Below are positions 6,698 through 14,674 of a DNA stretch of 33,920 bases, one piece after another. The DNA is from Actinomycetes bacterium. Lineage in GTDB: Bacteria > Actinomycetota > Thermoleophilia > BMS3ABIN01. The DNA lies in contig JAJRYJ010000054.1 of the NCBI GenBank assembly GCA_024275795.1, forward strand, positions 1 through 33,920. The letters run 5' to 3'. Both the position numbers and the translations under genes were made by a program. Every line of letters begins with the position of its first letter. Position 1 is the stretch's first letter. The notes under the pieces were generated by a model. That model worked only from the letters and a program-made list of their open reading frames with translations. It ran no database searches and was not told the origin of the DNA.

Positions 6698-7813
6698 TTG
6701 CTGAAGATCACAGTGCCCCGCTGGGTGCAGATGGTCGGGCTGCCACTGCTGGTGATATTCCTCTGGTTCACCGCCACGCTGGTCAGCCAGGTGGTGTTCA
6801 TCTTCCTGAGCGCCGGAATCATCGCCCTGATGCTCAACCCGCTGGTGGAGATGCTGGAGAAGCGCCATCTGCCGCGGTTCATCGGTGTCGCGCTGGTTTT
6901 TCTCACCTTCATTGCCATCATCGCCGCCCTGCTGGTAATCGTGATACCCCCTGCCATCGAGCAGCTGCAGGAACTGGTTGATTCACTGCCCTTCTACGCC
7001 ACGGAGCTCGGCGATGAGCTGGACAGCTGGAAATCAAGCATCGAGGGGCTTAATCTTCCCATGGACGTCAGCCAGCAGGCCGACCGGCTTGTGGCGCGCA
7101 TGGAGGATTACGTTGCCGACCTGGGCTCCAAGGCAGTAAGCCTTTCCATCAATATCGTCAACGCACTCGCCCAGATAATCCTCGTGCTGGTGATCTCAAT
7201 CTACATGCTGCTCGATGCTGAGCGCATCGGTCGTAACCTGCGCAAGCTCTTCCCCAGGGCCATGCGTAAAGACGCGGATGAGCTGATCGAATCCAGCCAG
7301 AAAGCCGTGACCCACTGGGCGAGGGCGCAGGCCCTGCTGAGCCTGCTGGTGGGCGTCAGCACCAGCATCGGCATCCTGCTGCTGGGAGCTCTCGGCGTCT
7401 GGCCGGAGGGGTCGCAATATGCAGCTTTCTTTGGAGCATGGGCGGGCATAACAGAATTCATTCCTTACATAGGCCCGATTCTCGGCGCAGCGCCACCGGT
7501 GTTCGTCGCACTCTTCTCCTCGCCGTGGGCTGCGCTCTCGGTAGTCATCCTCTTCGTCGTCATCCAGCAGGTGGAGGGCAACATCCTGGTTCCAAACCTG
7601 ATGGGCACCATCGTCGGCGTACATCCACTGGTGGTCATCTTCGCAGTGCTGGCCGGCGCCCAGCTCCACGGCATCGCCGGCATGATACTGGCGTTGCCGC
7701 TGGTGGCGCTACTGCGGCGGCTTTACCAGTTCTTCAAGCCCCGCATCAAGTTCGAGAAGCGCACGACGGCGGAACTGGCTGCGGCAGCCGGTGAGGAACC
7801 CGGTAGTGACTGA
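6698..7813 (+). CDS. AI-2E/TqsA-PerM-family membrane permease
   Basis: A roughly 371-residue polytopic membrane protein of the AI-2E transporter superfamily (PF01594), whose members move small solutes or ions; the substrate cannot be told. Several hydrophobic segments are clear: an N-terminal pair, a long extracellular loop (about 90-150), then clustered C-terminal helices with the family GITEFIPYIGPILGA and GxxLVPNLMG-like motifs (NILVPNLMGTIVGVHPLVV). The usual-codon start is TTG at 6698, but no ribosome site precedes it. A good GAGGGG lies just before an in-frame ATA at 6668, which would add AAKTDKQQPL, so the start is uncertain. The murE-like gene follows after 3 bp and is surely co-translated or coupled. 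Confidence 0.88.
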   Translation: MLKITVPRWVQMVGLPLLVIFLWFTATLVSQVVFIFLSAGIIALMLNPLVEMLEKRHLPRFIGVALVFLTFIAIIAALLVIVIPPAIEQLQELVDSLPFYATELGDELDSWKSSIEGLNLPMDVSQQADRLVARMEDYVADLGSKAVSLSINIVNALAQIILVLVISIYMLLDAERIGRNLRKLFPRAMRKDADELIESSQKAVTHWARAQALLSLLVGVSTSIGILLLGALGVWPEGSQYAAFFGAWAGITEFIPYIGPILGAAPPVFVALFSSPWAALSVVILFVVIQQVEGNILVPNLMGTIVGVHPLVVIFAVLAGAQLHGIAGMILALPLVALLRRLYQFFKPRIKFEKRTTAELAAAAGEEPGSD

Positions 7814-7816
7814 ACC

Positions 7817-9307
7817 GTGAAACTGTCTGAGCTTGCCAGGGGTCTGGAGGTACTGCGAAGCAACGGCGACCTTTCTGTGGATATCAGCAGGCTGAGCTTC
7901 GATTCCAGAAACGTCGGGAACGGATGCCTGTTCTTTGCTGTTCCGGGCTTCAAGGCCGACGGCCACGACTTCGCCGCCGCCGCAGTCAGAGCGGGAGCGG
8001 CGGCGCTCGTGACCGGGAGGTGGCTGGAAGGGATGGCGGTGCCGCAGCTCCAGGTGCCGCAGGTACGCCGGACGATGGCTGCCGCCGCCGCCGTTTTTCA
8101 TGGTAACCCTGCGTCCAGGCTGACCACCATCGGCGTCACCGGCACCAACGGCAAGACGACTACGACTTTTCTGCTTGACAGCATCCTGCGTGCCGCCGGG
8201 CTGGGTACCGCCCTCATCGGCGGCGTCATCTATCGCATCCTCGACAAGTCACGGGAGGCGCCCAGGACCACGCCCGAGGCCATCGAACTGCAGAGGCTGC
8301 TGGCGGAGGCTGTGGGCGCTGGAGCCGACGCCGTCACCATGGAGGTATCCTCCCACGGCGTGGAGCTCCACCGCACCGACTGCCTTGCCTTCGATGTAGC
8401 CGTCTTCACCAATCTCAGCCGCGATCACCTGGACCTGCATGCGGACATGGAAGCCTATTACCGCGTAAAGCGTGGGCTTTTCCTGCCGGAGGAGCGGGGG
8501 GGCTGCGCGGATTCACGGATCACTGTGGGAGAACCCTTACCGGTTATCAATATCGACGACGTTTACGGCCAGCGCCTGCTGGAAGATGTCGGCAGGACGC
8601 CGGTGACCTTCGGTCTTTCAGAAAAAGCTTTAGTCCATGCCGGTGAAGTGATCTATTCGGGCTGGGAGACGCGCATGAATCTTGTGGTTCCCGAAGGTAC
8701 GGCGGCGGTGCGCCTGGCTCTGCCCGGCGAATTCAACCTGCACAACACGCTGGCGGCGGCGGCTGCCGCTGTCGCCCTTGGCATCAGGCTCGACGCCATA
8801 GTCTCCGGCCTGGACGAGGCCCGCGGGGCGCCGGGCCGGTTCGAGCGCATCGACGTGGAGGCTCCCTTCCGCGTCATCCTCGATTACGCCCATAATGAGG
8901 ACGGCCTCCAGCGCGTGCTCGAGACCGCAAGGAACATCACCTCCGGCAGGCTGATTACGGTTTTCGGCTGTCCCGGCGAGCGCGACCGGGAGAAGCGTCC
9001 GGGCATGGGTGAGATCGCCGGCTCCCTGTCGGACCTCGCCATTCTCACCACCGACGACTGCTATGGTGAGCCTGCAGGAGCCATTCTCGATGCCGTAGAG
9101 ATCGGATTGCGCCGTTCCGGCGGCGATTACCGCACTATCCCTGACCGGCGTGAGGCGATAGAATACGCGCTCGAACATGCTGCCGACGCCGACACAGTCC
9201 TGGTTGCGGGCAAGGGACATGAACAGTTCCAGATCATGGAAGACGGTCCACACCCTTTCAGTGATCGGGATGTGATCATTGCGGCAGCATCCACCCTCCA
9301 GGGCTGA
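7817..9307 (+). CDS. murE: MurE-like Mur ligase with non-canonical diamino-acid motif
   Basis: ATP-dependent amide ligase of the MurE class, adding the third residue to UDP-MurNAc-dipeptide in the cytoplasm. 496 residues. Visible: N-terminal UDP-sugar domain with SFDSRNV, P-loop GVTGTNGKTTTT (about 106-117), MEVSSHGVELHR, the carbamylated-Lys region YYRVKRGLF, DYAHNEDGL and the late AGKGHEQFQ. The segment that selects meso-diaminopimelate in E. coli MurE (DNPR, 413-416) reads Asp-Asp-Cys-Tyr at residues 413-416. A different third residue, or a paralogue with another substrate, is therefore possible. GTG start, 3 bp after the permease stop. It stands outside any division/cell-wall cluster visible here. 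Confidence 0.88.
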   Translation: MKLSELARGLEVLRSNGDLSVDISRLSFDSRNVGNGCLFFAVPGFKADGHDFAAAAVRAGAAALVTGRWLEGMAVPQLQVPQVRRTMAAAAAVFHGNPASRLTTIGVTGTNGKTTTTFLLDSILRAAGLGTALIGGVIYRILDKSREAPRTTPEAIELQRLLAEAVGAGADAVTMEVSSHGVELHRTDCLAFDVAVFTNLSRDHLDLHADMEAYYRVKRGLFLPEERGGCADSRITVGEPLPVINIDDVYGQRLLEDVGRTPVTFGLSEKALVHAGEVIYSGWETRMNLVVPEGTAAVRLALPGEFNLHNTLAAAAAAVALGIRLDAIVSGLDEARGAPGRFERIDVEAPFRVILDYAHNEDGLQRVLETARNITSGRLITVFGCPGERDREKRPGMGEIAGSLSDLAILTTDDCYGEPAGAILDAVEIGLRRSGGDYRTIPDRREAIEYALEHAADADTVLVAGKGHEQFQIMEDGPHPFSDRDVIIAAASTLQG

Positions 9308-9442
9308 AATTAATTCCCGCAAAGAGCTTCATTTCTTCTCGAAGGAACCATCTTCAGCTTGTCCCCGGATGCAGATGATGATAACTTCTGGATGTCGTCA
9401 TAATTGACAACATCTGATGCCGGGCGGATCGGAGGAGTGGAA

Positions 9443-10459
9443 GTGAGAGTGGGAGTGGGGTTGAGGTGGCTGGCGTTCCTTTTGCTGCTCGTCTTTGATT
9501 CGCTGATACCTGTTTCCGCAACATGGGCATCGTGCATGACAGAGGCTGAGCTGCCTCCCGGCGGTCTTTCATGGCCTGCCGATGGCACTGTTATCAGGGG
9601 CTGGAGCCTCGACTGCGCTACGGACCGTGGTCACCGTGGCATCGACATTGCGCTCTCGCCGGGCGATCCCATCAGGGCAGCGGCCACAGGTATCGTGGTC
9701 TTTTCGGGCTACACGCCGGCCGAGGGTGGCGGCATGACCATCAGCATCGATCATCCAGGCGGACTGAGAAGCACATACATCCACGTGGATGAATCAACCG
9801 TGGCAACGGGGGATGCGGTAGCCGCGGGTCAGACACTCGGCCTTGCCGGCGCAACAGCGCTTCACTTCGGCCTGAAGTCGTCCGGAGCTTCCACTGACCG
9901 TTACCTTGACCCGGAAGCCTATCTGCCACCGTTGCCGGAAGAGCATGAGGTGACAACGAAAAAGGACGATGCATCGGAGCCCATACCTGAGGAAACGCAA
10001 CATGTTGGCCCTGCGGGCACGACTGTTCTCAGTGAAATGCCGGACCCTGTTGCAGCAGCGGAGCCACAGGCGACAGCGACGGCTGCTACAGCTGCCCCCT
10101 CGGCTGATTTTCGGGTAGAAGCGGAAGTTGACGCTCGCATCGTTCATCCTCAAACCAGCACAACAGGGGAAACGCTTACCGTGAACCGGGAGGAAGAGCT
10201 CTCGTCGCCACAGATATCTGCCGGGGCCGCCTGGCGTCCCGTCGCTATGCCAAGGCTGCCGGCCCCGGTCGGATTCAGGCCTGTCGTCCTGCTTGCCGCA
10301 GACGCGAGCAGTCTGCCGAAATGGACGATTTGGCTGCGTCGTGGGATGGAGAAGCCCGCCGGCGCCGGTCTGTCCGTTTCGACGCTTGTCCTTTCAGCCA
10401 TCCGCAGGTTCGTATGGGCTCCCCGACAGTGGCGTGAAGTCCGTGCCGGGAGCGCCTAA
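9443..10459 (+). CDS. Exported M23-like (LytM) protein with long C-terminal tail
   Basis: A secreted protein of about 338 residues. GTG at 9443 is the preferred start (GGAGG seven bases upstream); it gives a signal peptide with hydrophobic core LAFLLLLVFDSLIPVSA. The M23 domain follows (roughly residues 40-155): HRGIDIALSPGDPI supplies the HxxxD zinc motif, then STYIHVD, and the final ALHFGLK where active enzymes have HLHF. The catalytic first His of HxH is Ala, so activity is doubtful. The remaining 180 residues are Ala/Pro/Thr/Glu-rich and low in complexity, ending in an Arg/Trp-rich segment. Its 3' end overlaps the convergent flavoprotein gene by 66 bp. 9308-9442 holds no clear promoter. 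Confidence 0.75.
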   Translation: MRVGVGLRWLAFLLLLVFDSLIPVSATWASCMTEAELPPGGLSWPADGTVIRGWSLDCATDRGHRGIDIALSPGDPIRAAATGIVVFSGYTPAEGGGMTISIDHPGGLRSTYIHVDESTVATGDAVAAGQTLGLAGATALHFGLKSSGASTDRYLDPEAYLPPLPEEHEVTTKKDDASEPIPEETQHVGPAGTTVLSEMPDPVAAAEPQATATAATAAPSADFRVEAEVDARIVHPQTSTTGETLTVNREEELSSPQISAGAAWRPVAMPRLPAPVGFRPVVLLAADASSLPKWTIWLRRGMEKPAGAGLSVSTLVLSAIRRFVWAPRQWREVRAGSA

Positions 10460-11476
10460 CGCTATCAATCTTCTCGCCCAGGGTCGCTTCATTGATTTGC
10501 GGCCGAAAAGGTCAAAATACATTCCCGGCATCAGCCGCATAAGCCGCCTGCGGTAGCTGCGCAGGGGGTTTCCCGCAGCCAGCGCGCGGCCGGCCATGCA
10601 GCCGCTGCGCACCGCGTGGCCGATGCCCTCGCCACTCCAGGGGCAGATGAGTCCGGCCGCCTCGCCGACGAGCAGCACCCGGCCCCGACCAGGGCATATT
10701 TCCCGTGCGGAGCGGAGCCTGGTCACCGGGCGCGAGCGCGGCTTTTCAAGCGAGGCACCGTCGATGCCGTGCCGCCGTCTCAGGCGCTCGCGGAAAAGTT
10801 CATAGGTTTCCCTGGGGCTGTTCCCGCTGCGCGATATGCCGATGCCCACGGCAGCGTCGCGTCCCTTGGGGATAAACCAGCCATAGTGACCGATACCTTC
10901 GCCGATGAAGGCAAGGAAACGGTCGACTGCGGCGCCCTGGGAACGGACCGTCTCCTGGATCGCCACCCAGTAGTCGGGAGCATCGACGCCCAGGGCCTTC
11001 CTCACAGATGACAGTGCACCGTCGGCGCCGACAAGGTGACCGGCGACGACGCTCTCACGCCTCCGGTGTTGCTGGAACTGCACCCGGATTCCGTCGGCAC
11101 GGTCTTCCATGCCTGTGAAGTTCGTGGATTCACGGACATCCAGGTTCTCGAGGGCCTTTGCCCGCTCAAGCAGCCAGGCGTCAAAAGCGGCGCGGTCCAC
11201 GTTGAAGTACTGCCTGTCGGTGAAGGGCCCACCCATCTCAAGGCTCCAGTCCAGCAGGCTCCAGCGGATGCGCGCGGGCTCACTGAATACGGCACGCGGC
11301 GGTTCCAGATGTTCCAGGCGTTTCATGACGTCCGCATGGACGATACCGCCGCAGATGACGTCACGCGGCAGCCGCAGGCGCTCGATCATGAGCATGCGGG
11401 CGGAGGCGGGTGCGCTCAGGGCTGTAAGGCACCCGGCCGGGCCTGCGCCGACGATGACAAGGTCGTAACGCTGCAT
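10394..11476 (-). CDS. Geranylgeranyl-reductase-family FAD oxidoreductase
   Basis: A 360-residue flavoprotein of the geranylgeranyl reductase/PHBH superfamily, which in known members saturates isoprenoid double bonds of lipids, quinones or chlorophyll. Motifs: N-terminal dinucleotide fold VIVGAGPAGCLTA, LPRDVICGG (family PRdKxCGG), the mid-protein VGADGALSSVRKAL and the FAD-ribityl motif LLVGEAAGLICPWSGEGI (Glu in place of the usual Asp). The start ATG at 11476 gives the standard MQRYDLVIVG N-terminus with AGGAAG nearby; longer in-frame extensions are not credible. A menaquinone- or lipid-tail reductase role is inferred from the family only. It is divergent from metG. Confidence 0.85.
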   Translation of the reverse strand: MQRYDLVIVGAGPAGCLTALSAPASARMLMIERLRLPRDVICGGIVHADVMKRLEHLEPPRAVFSEPARIRWSLLDWSLEMGGPFTDRQYFNVDRAAFDAWLLERAKALENLDVRESTNFTGMEDRADGIRVQFQQHRRRESVVAGHLVGADGALSSVRKALGVDAPDYWVAIQETVRSQGAAVDRFLAFIGEGIGHYGWFIPKGRDAAVGIGISRSGNSPRETYELFRERLRRRHGIDGASLEKPRSRPVTRLRSAREICPGRGRVLLVGEAAGLICPWSGEGIGHAVRSGCMAGRALAAGNPLRSYRRRLMRLMPGMYFDLFGRKSMKRPWARRLIALGAPGTDFTPLSGSPYEPADG

Positions 11477-11501
11477 ATGCACTTCCTGACGCCCTGACGG
11501 G

Positions 11502-11529
11502 AGCCGCCGCTGTGCGGGCGGCGGCTTTT
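11502..11529 (+). terminator. Strong stem-loop followed by T-run upstream of the metG promoter
   Basis: AGCCGCCGC pairs perfectly with GCGGCGGCT across a 7-base loop, followed by TTTT. It lies just before the metG promoter, so on the plus strand it would stop read-through into metG. On the minus strand the same stem would sit in the 5' leader of the flavoprotein gene, where it might affect stability. Confidence 0.6.
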
Positions 11530-11556
11530 GGTATGCCCGCCAGATGCTGGTAGTAT
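11528..11556 (+). promoter_or_regulatory. Predicted metG promoter
   Basis: TTGGTA (11528-11533), a 17-bp spacer and TAGTAT (11551-11556), giving a leader of about 28 bases before the TTG start. This is the only good promoter between the divergent flavoprotein gene and metG. No T-box or other tRNA-sensing leader is seen. Confidence 0.6.
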
Positions 11557-11589
11557 AGCAACGAAAAACGCGCCAGCGGGTGGAGTCCC

Positions 11590-13122
11590 TTGGATACGTT
11601 CTATGTAACCACACCGATATATTATGTCAATGATGTGCCGCATATCGGCCATGCCTACACGACCATAGCCGCGGACGTGCTGGCGCGCTACCACCGACAG
11701 CTGGGGGAGGATGTCTTCTTCCTCACAGGCACGGACGAACACGGCAACCCGGCGGCCCGGGCGGCGGAACGCCGCGGCGTCACGCCCCAGCAGCACGTCG
11801 ACGAGATGGTGGTCAAGTTCAGGGAACTGGCGCAGCAGGTGGACGCCACCAATGATTTCTTCATCCGCACCACGGACAAGGAGCACTGCGACCGGGTGCA
11901 GGCTTTCATCCAGCAGCTTTACGACAGGGGGAAGATCTACAAGAAATCCTACAGGGGTCTTTACTGCAGCGCATGCGAGGCTTTTTATTCGGAGAAGGAC
12001 CTGGTTGACGGCCACTGTCCCGACCATGATACGGCTCCCGAGGAGGTGGAGGAAGAGAACTACTTCTTCCGCCTCTCCGACTACCAGGAGCAGCTGCTGG
12101 CACATTTCGACGACCATCCGGATTTCGTCATGCCCCGGAGCCGCTTCAACGAGGCTCGCAGCTTCATCAGCCAGGGACTGGACGACATCAGCATCAGCCG
12201 CGCGGCGCTGGAGTGGGGGGTGCCGGTACCCTGGGACCGGGACCAGGTAGTCTACGTCTGGGTCGACGCCCTGCTGAACTACATCACGGCTCTCGAATAC
12301 TCAGGCGGAGAGAGCCGACTGGAGCGCTTCTGGCCTGCCGACTACCATCTGATGGCCAAGGACATCCTCAAGTTCCACGCGGTCATCTGGCCGGCGATGC
12401 TGATGGCCGCGGACATGGAGCTGCCGCAACACCTTTTCGTGCATGGATACCTGCTCATGGGGGGACAGAAGATGAGCAAGACCCGGGGCAACGTGCTGGA
12501 CCCGTTCGCGGTGATGGACAAATACGGTGTGGACGCCTTCCGTTTCTACTGCTTCCGCGAGGTAACATTCGGGCAGGACGGTGTCGTCTCCCTGGAAGGC
12601 TTCGAGAACAGGTACAACTCGGAACTGGCGAACGAACTGGGGAACCTGCTCAGCCGTACTCTGGCAATGATCCGAAAATACAACGGCGGCGCCCTACCGC
12701 CACCCGCAGAAGGCGGTGAACTGGCCCTGGCAGCGGCAACCATGGGCGCCGATGTTGCTGCGGCCATGAAGACCGTCAACCTGACGGCGGCGCTCGAGTC
12801 CATCTGGTCCTTCGTGCGTGCTCTCAACCGTTACGTGGAGGAGAACGCCCCCTGGCAGCTCGCCAAAGACGAGGCCCGACGGCCGGCGCTGGAGGCCGTC
12901 CTCTACAACCTTGCGGAAGGGTTGCGCATCAGCGCCATCCACCTCTATCCCTTCATTCCCTCAACGGCTGCCAGGATCATCGGCCAACTGGGCTATCAGC
13001 CTGGTGACGCTGGGCTTGCCTCGGGGGAGGCGGCATGGGGCAGTGATGCAACCGGCCAGCAGATCGAACCGGGGGAGCCCCTCTTCCCAGGCTTGACTGA
13101 AACTGCCGCGACAGCGCCATGA
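11590..13122 (+). CDS. metG: Methionyl-tRNA synthetase
   Basis: Class I aminoacyl-tRNA synthetase charging tRNA-Met. 510 residues, normal for the short form lacking the C-terminal tRNA-binding domain. The HIGH motif is PHIGHAYTT near residue 20 and KMSKS is KMSKTRGN near 297. A zinc knuckle CSAC...CPDH sits in the connective peptide around residues 127-148, with His as last ligand. The anticodon-binding helices carry NRYVEENAPWQLAKD. TTG start with GGAG four bases upstream. The last 40 residues are weakly conserved. It heads a long plus-strand run and is followed by tatD, a common bacterial order. Confidence 0.96.
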   Translation: MDTFYVTTPIYYVNDVPHIGHAYTTIAADVLARYHRQLGEDVFFLTGTDEHGNPAARAAERRGVTPQQHVDEMVVKFRELAQQVDATNDFFIRTTDKEHCDRVQAFIQQLYDRGKIYKKSYRGLYCSACEAFYSEKDLVDGHCPDHDTAPEEVEEENYFFRLSDYQEQLLAHFDDHPDFVMPRSRFNEARSFISQGLDDISISRAALEWGVPVPWDRDQVVYVWVDALLNYITALEYSGGESRLERFWPADYHLMAKDILKFHAVIWPAMLMAADMELPQHLFVHGYLLMGGQKMSKTRGNVLDPFAVMDKYGVDAFRFYCFREVTFGQDGVVSLEGFENRYNSELANELGNLLSRTLAMIRKYNGGALPPPAEGGELALAAATMGADVAAAMKTVNLTAALESIWSFVRALNRYVEENAPWQLAKDEARRPALEAVLYNLAEGLRISAIHLYPFIPSTAARIIGQLGYQPGDAGLASGEAAWGSDATGQQIEPGEPLFPGLTETAATAP

Positions 13123-13143
13123 TGCAGCAAACGCCCATACCTG

Positions 13144-13926
13144 ATGCACACAGGCCCTGAGATGAGGCAACTGGTAGACAGCCACGCGCACCTGGATATG
13201 CTGGACGACCCCGATACCGTCATCGACAAGGCAGGGGAAACGGGTGTCGGCAGGATACTCGCCGTGGGAATCGACATCCGCAGCAGCAGGGCGGCTGTGG
13301 ATTTCGCCTTAAGACATGCTGGCGTGGCGGCGGCAGTCGGCATCCATCCCCACGAAGCGGCCTCCCTTGACGATGAAGCCCTGGAACAGCTCGAGCGTCT
13401 CGTCGCATCAGATGCGGTGGTGGCCGTCGGCGAGACGGGGCTTGACTATTACCGCGGCCGCTCACCCCGTGAAGCCCAGCAGCGGGCATTCGTTCAGCAG
13501 ATGGAACTGGCCAGACGCAGCGGTAAAACGCTGGTAGTTCATTCACGTGAGGCGGCTCGTGACACCCTCGACCTGCTGCAACGCCACGCAGACGGCCTGA
13601 CCGTGGTCCTGCATTGCTTCTCCCTCAGCGAGTACCTTGATGAATGCGTGGAATCAGGCTACTACATGTCCATTGCCGGCAATGTCACCTTCCGGAACGC
13701 CGTCGACCTGCAAAAAGCGGCCACCGCCATTCCCGGGCGCTTGCTGTTGACGGAGACAGATTCGCCCTTCCTGGCGCCGGTCCCACACCGGGGGGAGGAG
13801 AATCGTCCTGGCAATGTGGGCCTGGTGCTCGAGTTCCTCGCCAGGCTTCGCGGTGCGGGAGCGTCGCAACTCGCACGAACTATCGCAGAGAACTACGGCA
13901 GGGTTTTTAAGGGAAGTATTGTATAA
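13144..13926 (+). CDS. TatD-family metal-dependent hydrolase/DNase
   Basis: TIM-barrel metallohydrolase of the TatD/YcfH type, reported as a DNase or exonuclease in several bacteria. Metal ligands are visible: DSHAHLDM, the Glu in GETGLDYY, VVHSREA, VLHCFS and the final Asp in TETDSPFL. About 254-260 residues. Either the ATG at 13144 or the one at 13162 could be the start; the latter (MRQLVDSHAHLD) matches family N-termini better. It follows metG by 20 bp and probably shares its transcript. No terminator is seen before the next promoter, which begins 4 bp after the stop. Confidence 0.92.
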   Translation: MHTGPEMRQLVDSHAHLDMLDDPDTVIDKAGETGVGRILAVGIDIRSSRAAVDFALRHAGVAAAVGIHPHEAASLDDEALEQLERLVASDAVVAVGETGLDYYRGRSPREAQQRAFVQQMELARRSGKTLVVHSREAARDTLDLLQRHADGLTVVLHCFSLSEYLDECVESGYYMSIAGNVTFRNAVDLQKAATAIPGRLLLTETDSPFLAPVPHRGEENRPGNVGLVLEFLARLRGAGASQLARTIAENYGRVFKGSIV

Positions 13927-13929
13927 TTG

Positions 13930-13958
13930 TTGACTAAACAAATAAACATCTATATACT
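13930..13958 (+). promoter_or_regulatory. Promoter of the rrf2-tusA fusion-iscSU operon
   Basis: TTGACT (13930-13935), exact 17-bp spacer, TATACT (13953-13958). The ATG starts at 13970, 11 bp after the -10 box, and no ribosome site is present, so the mRNA is predicted to be nearly leaderless. AT-rich sequence (AATAAAC then CTATA) at the -10 resembles the sequence at the -10 of the other Rrf2 operon (AATAAATCCTATA), a possible shared operator. Confidence 0.7.
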
Positions 13959-13969
13959 CCCCTGTTATC

Positions 13970-14671
13970 ATGCTTATCTCACAGAAAAGCGAGTACGGAA
14001 TCAGGGCGCTTGCGGACATCGTCGCCAACGGCAATGACCAACCCGTGAACCGCTCCGATATCGCCAGGCGCCAGCAGATTCCCCTGCCTTACCTGACGCA
14101 GGTGCTGGGCGCCCTGGTAAACGGCGAACTGCTGGTCAGTACTCGCGGCCCCTCCGGCGGCTACCGTCTCAAACGCGAGCCCGGGGACATCAGCCTGCTG
14201 GAAGTGGTGACGCTGTTGCAGGGCCCGGTTGCTCCCGCGCACTGCGCCGGCGCTGACGATGACGGGGATTGCGAACGCTTCGAGAGCTGTGGGCTTGCCG
14301 GCGTCTGGTCAGAACTGAAGACCGCCAACGAACAGGTGTTGGGGGACACGACGCTGGAGGAAGTGCTGCCCGGCGGCGGTATCCGCAGGCAGCGCCATGA
14401 TGGCGCCGGAGCGGAGGCCTTCGAAGCTGAAGCGGACGAGGCGCTGCCCGACGAGAAACTGGACTGCCTCGGGGTGCCCTGCCCCCTGCCCATCGTCAGG
14501 GTTGCTGAGGCGATGATGAACCTGGAACCGGGGCAGGTGCTGGAAGTCTGGGCGGATGACGAAGGTGCGAAGGCCGATATCCCTGCATGGTGCACGGGCA
14601 CCGGCAATGATTTCCTCGGACGTGAGGAGTTTGGCAACCAGATGAAATTCCTGGTAAGGAAGGTGACCTGA
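13970..14671 (+). CDS. Rrf2-family regulator fused to a C-terminal TusA sulfur-carrier domain
   Basis: A 233-residue two-domain protein. Residues 1-130 are an Rrf2 winged-helix regulator: MLISQKSEYGIRAL, wing TRGPSGGYRL, then a Cys set C92, C101, C107. IscR spacing would be 92/98/104 with His107; here the first gap is longer and the +3 position after the third Cys is Ala. Residues 131-161 form a Gly/Ala/Glu-rich linker. Residues 162-233 are a complete TusA domain: LDCLGVPCPLP with the acceptor Cys at 171, extra Cys at 166 and 208, and the usual C-terminal FLVRKV strand. It lies 3 bp before iscS. Inference: the regulator may read persulfide delivered to its own TusA domain by IscS and adjust iscSU transcription. 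No frameshift is evident; both parts share one frame. Confidence 0.93.
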   Translation: MLISQKSEYGIRALADIVANGNDQPVNRSDIARRQQIPLPYLTQVLGALVNGELLVSTRGPSGGYRLKREPGDISLLEVVTLLQGPVAPAHCAGADDDGDCERFESCGLAGVWSELKTANEQVLGDTTLEEVLPGGGIRRQRHDGAGAEAFEAEADEALPDEKLDCLGVPCPLPIVRVAEAMMNLEPGQVLEVWADDEGAKADIPAWCTGTGNDFLGREEFGNQMKFLVRKVT

Positions 14672-14674
14672 ACC

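Noticed and set aside
11477..11589. T-box or S-box riboswitch before metG
   Set aside because: The leader after the predicted promoter is only about 28 bases, too short, and lacks the T-box sequence.
11476..11614. N-terminal extension of the flavoprotein to 11614
   Set aside because: It would overlap the metG start and promoter and has no homology; the dinucleotide-binding motif begins right after the ATG at 11476.
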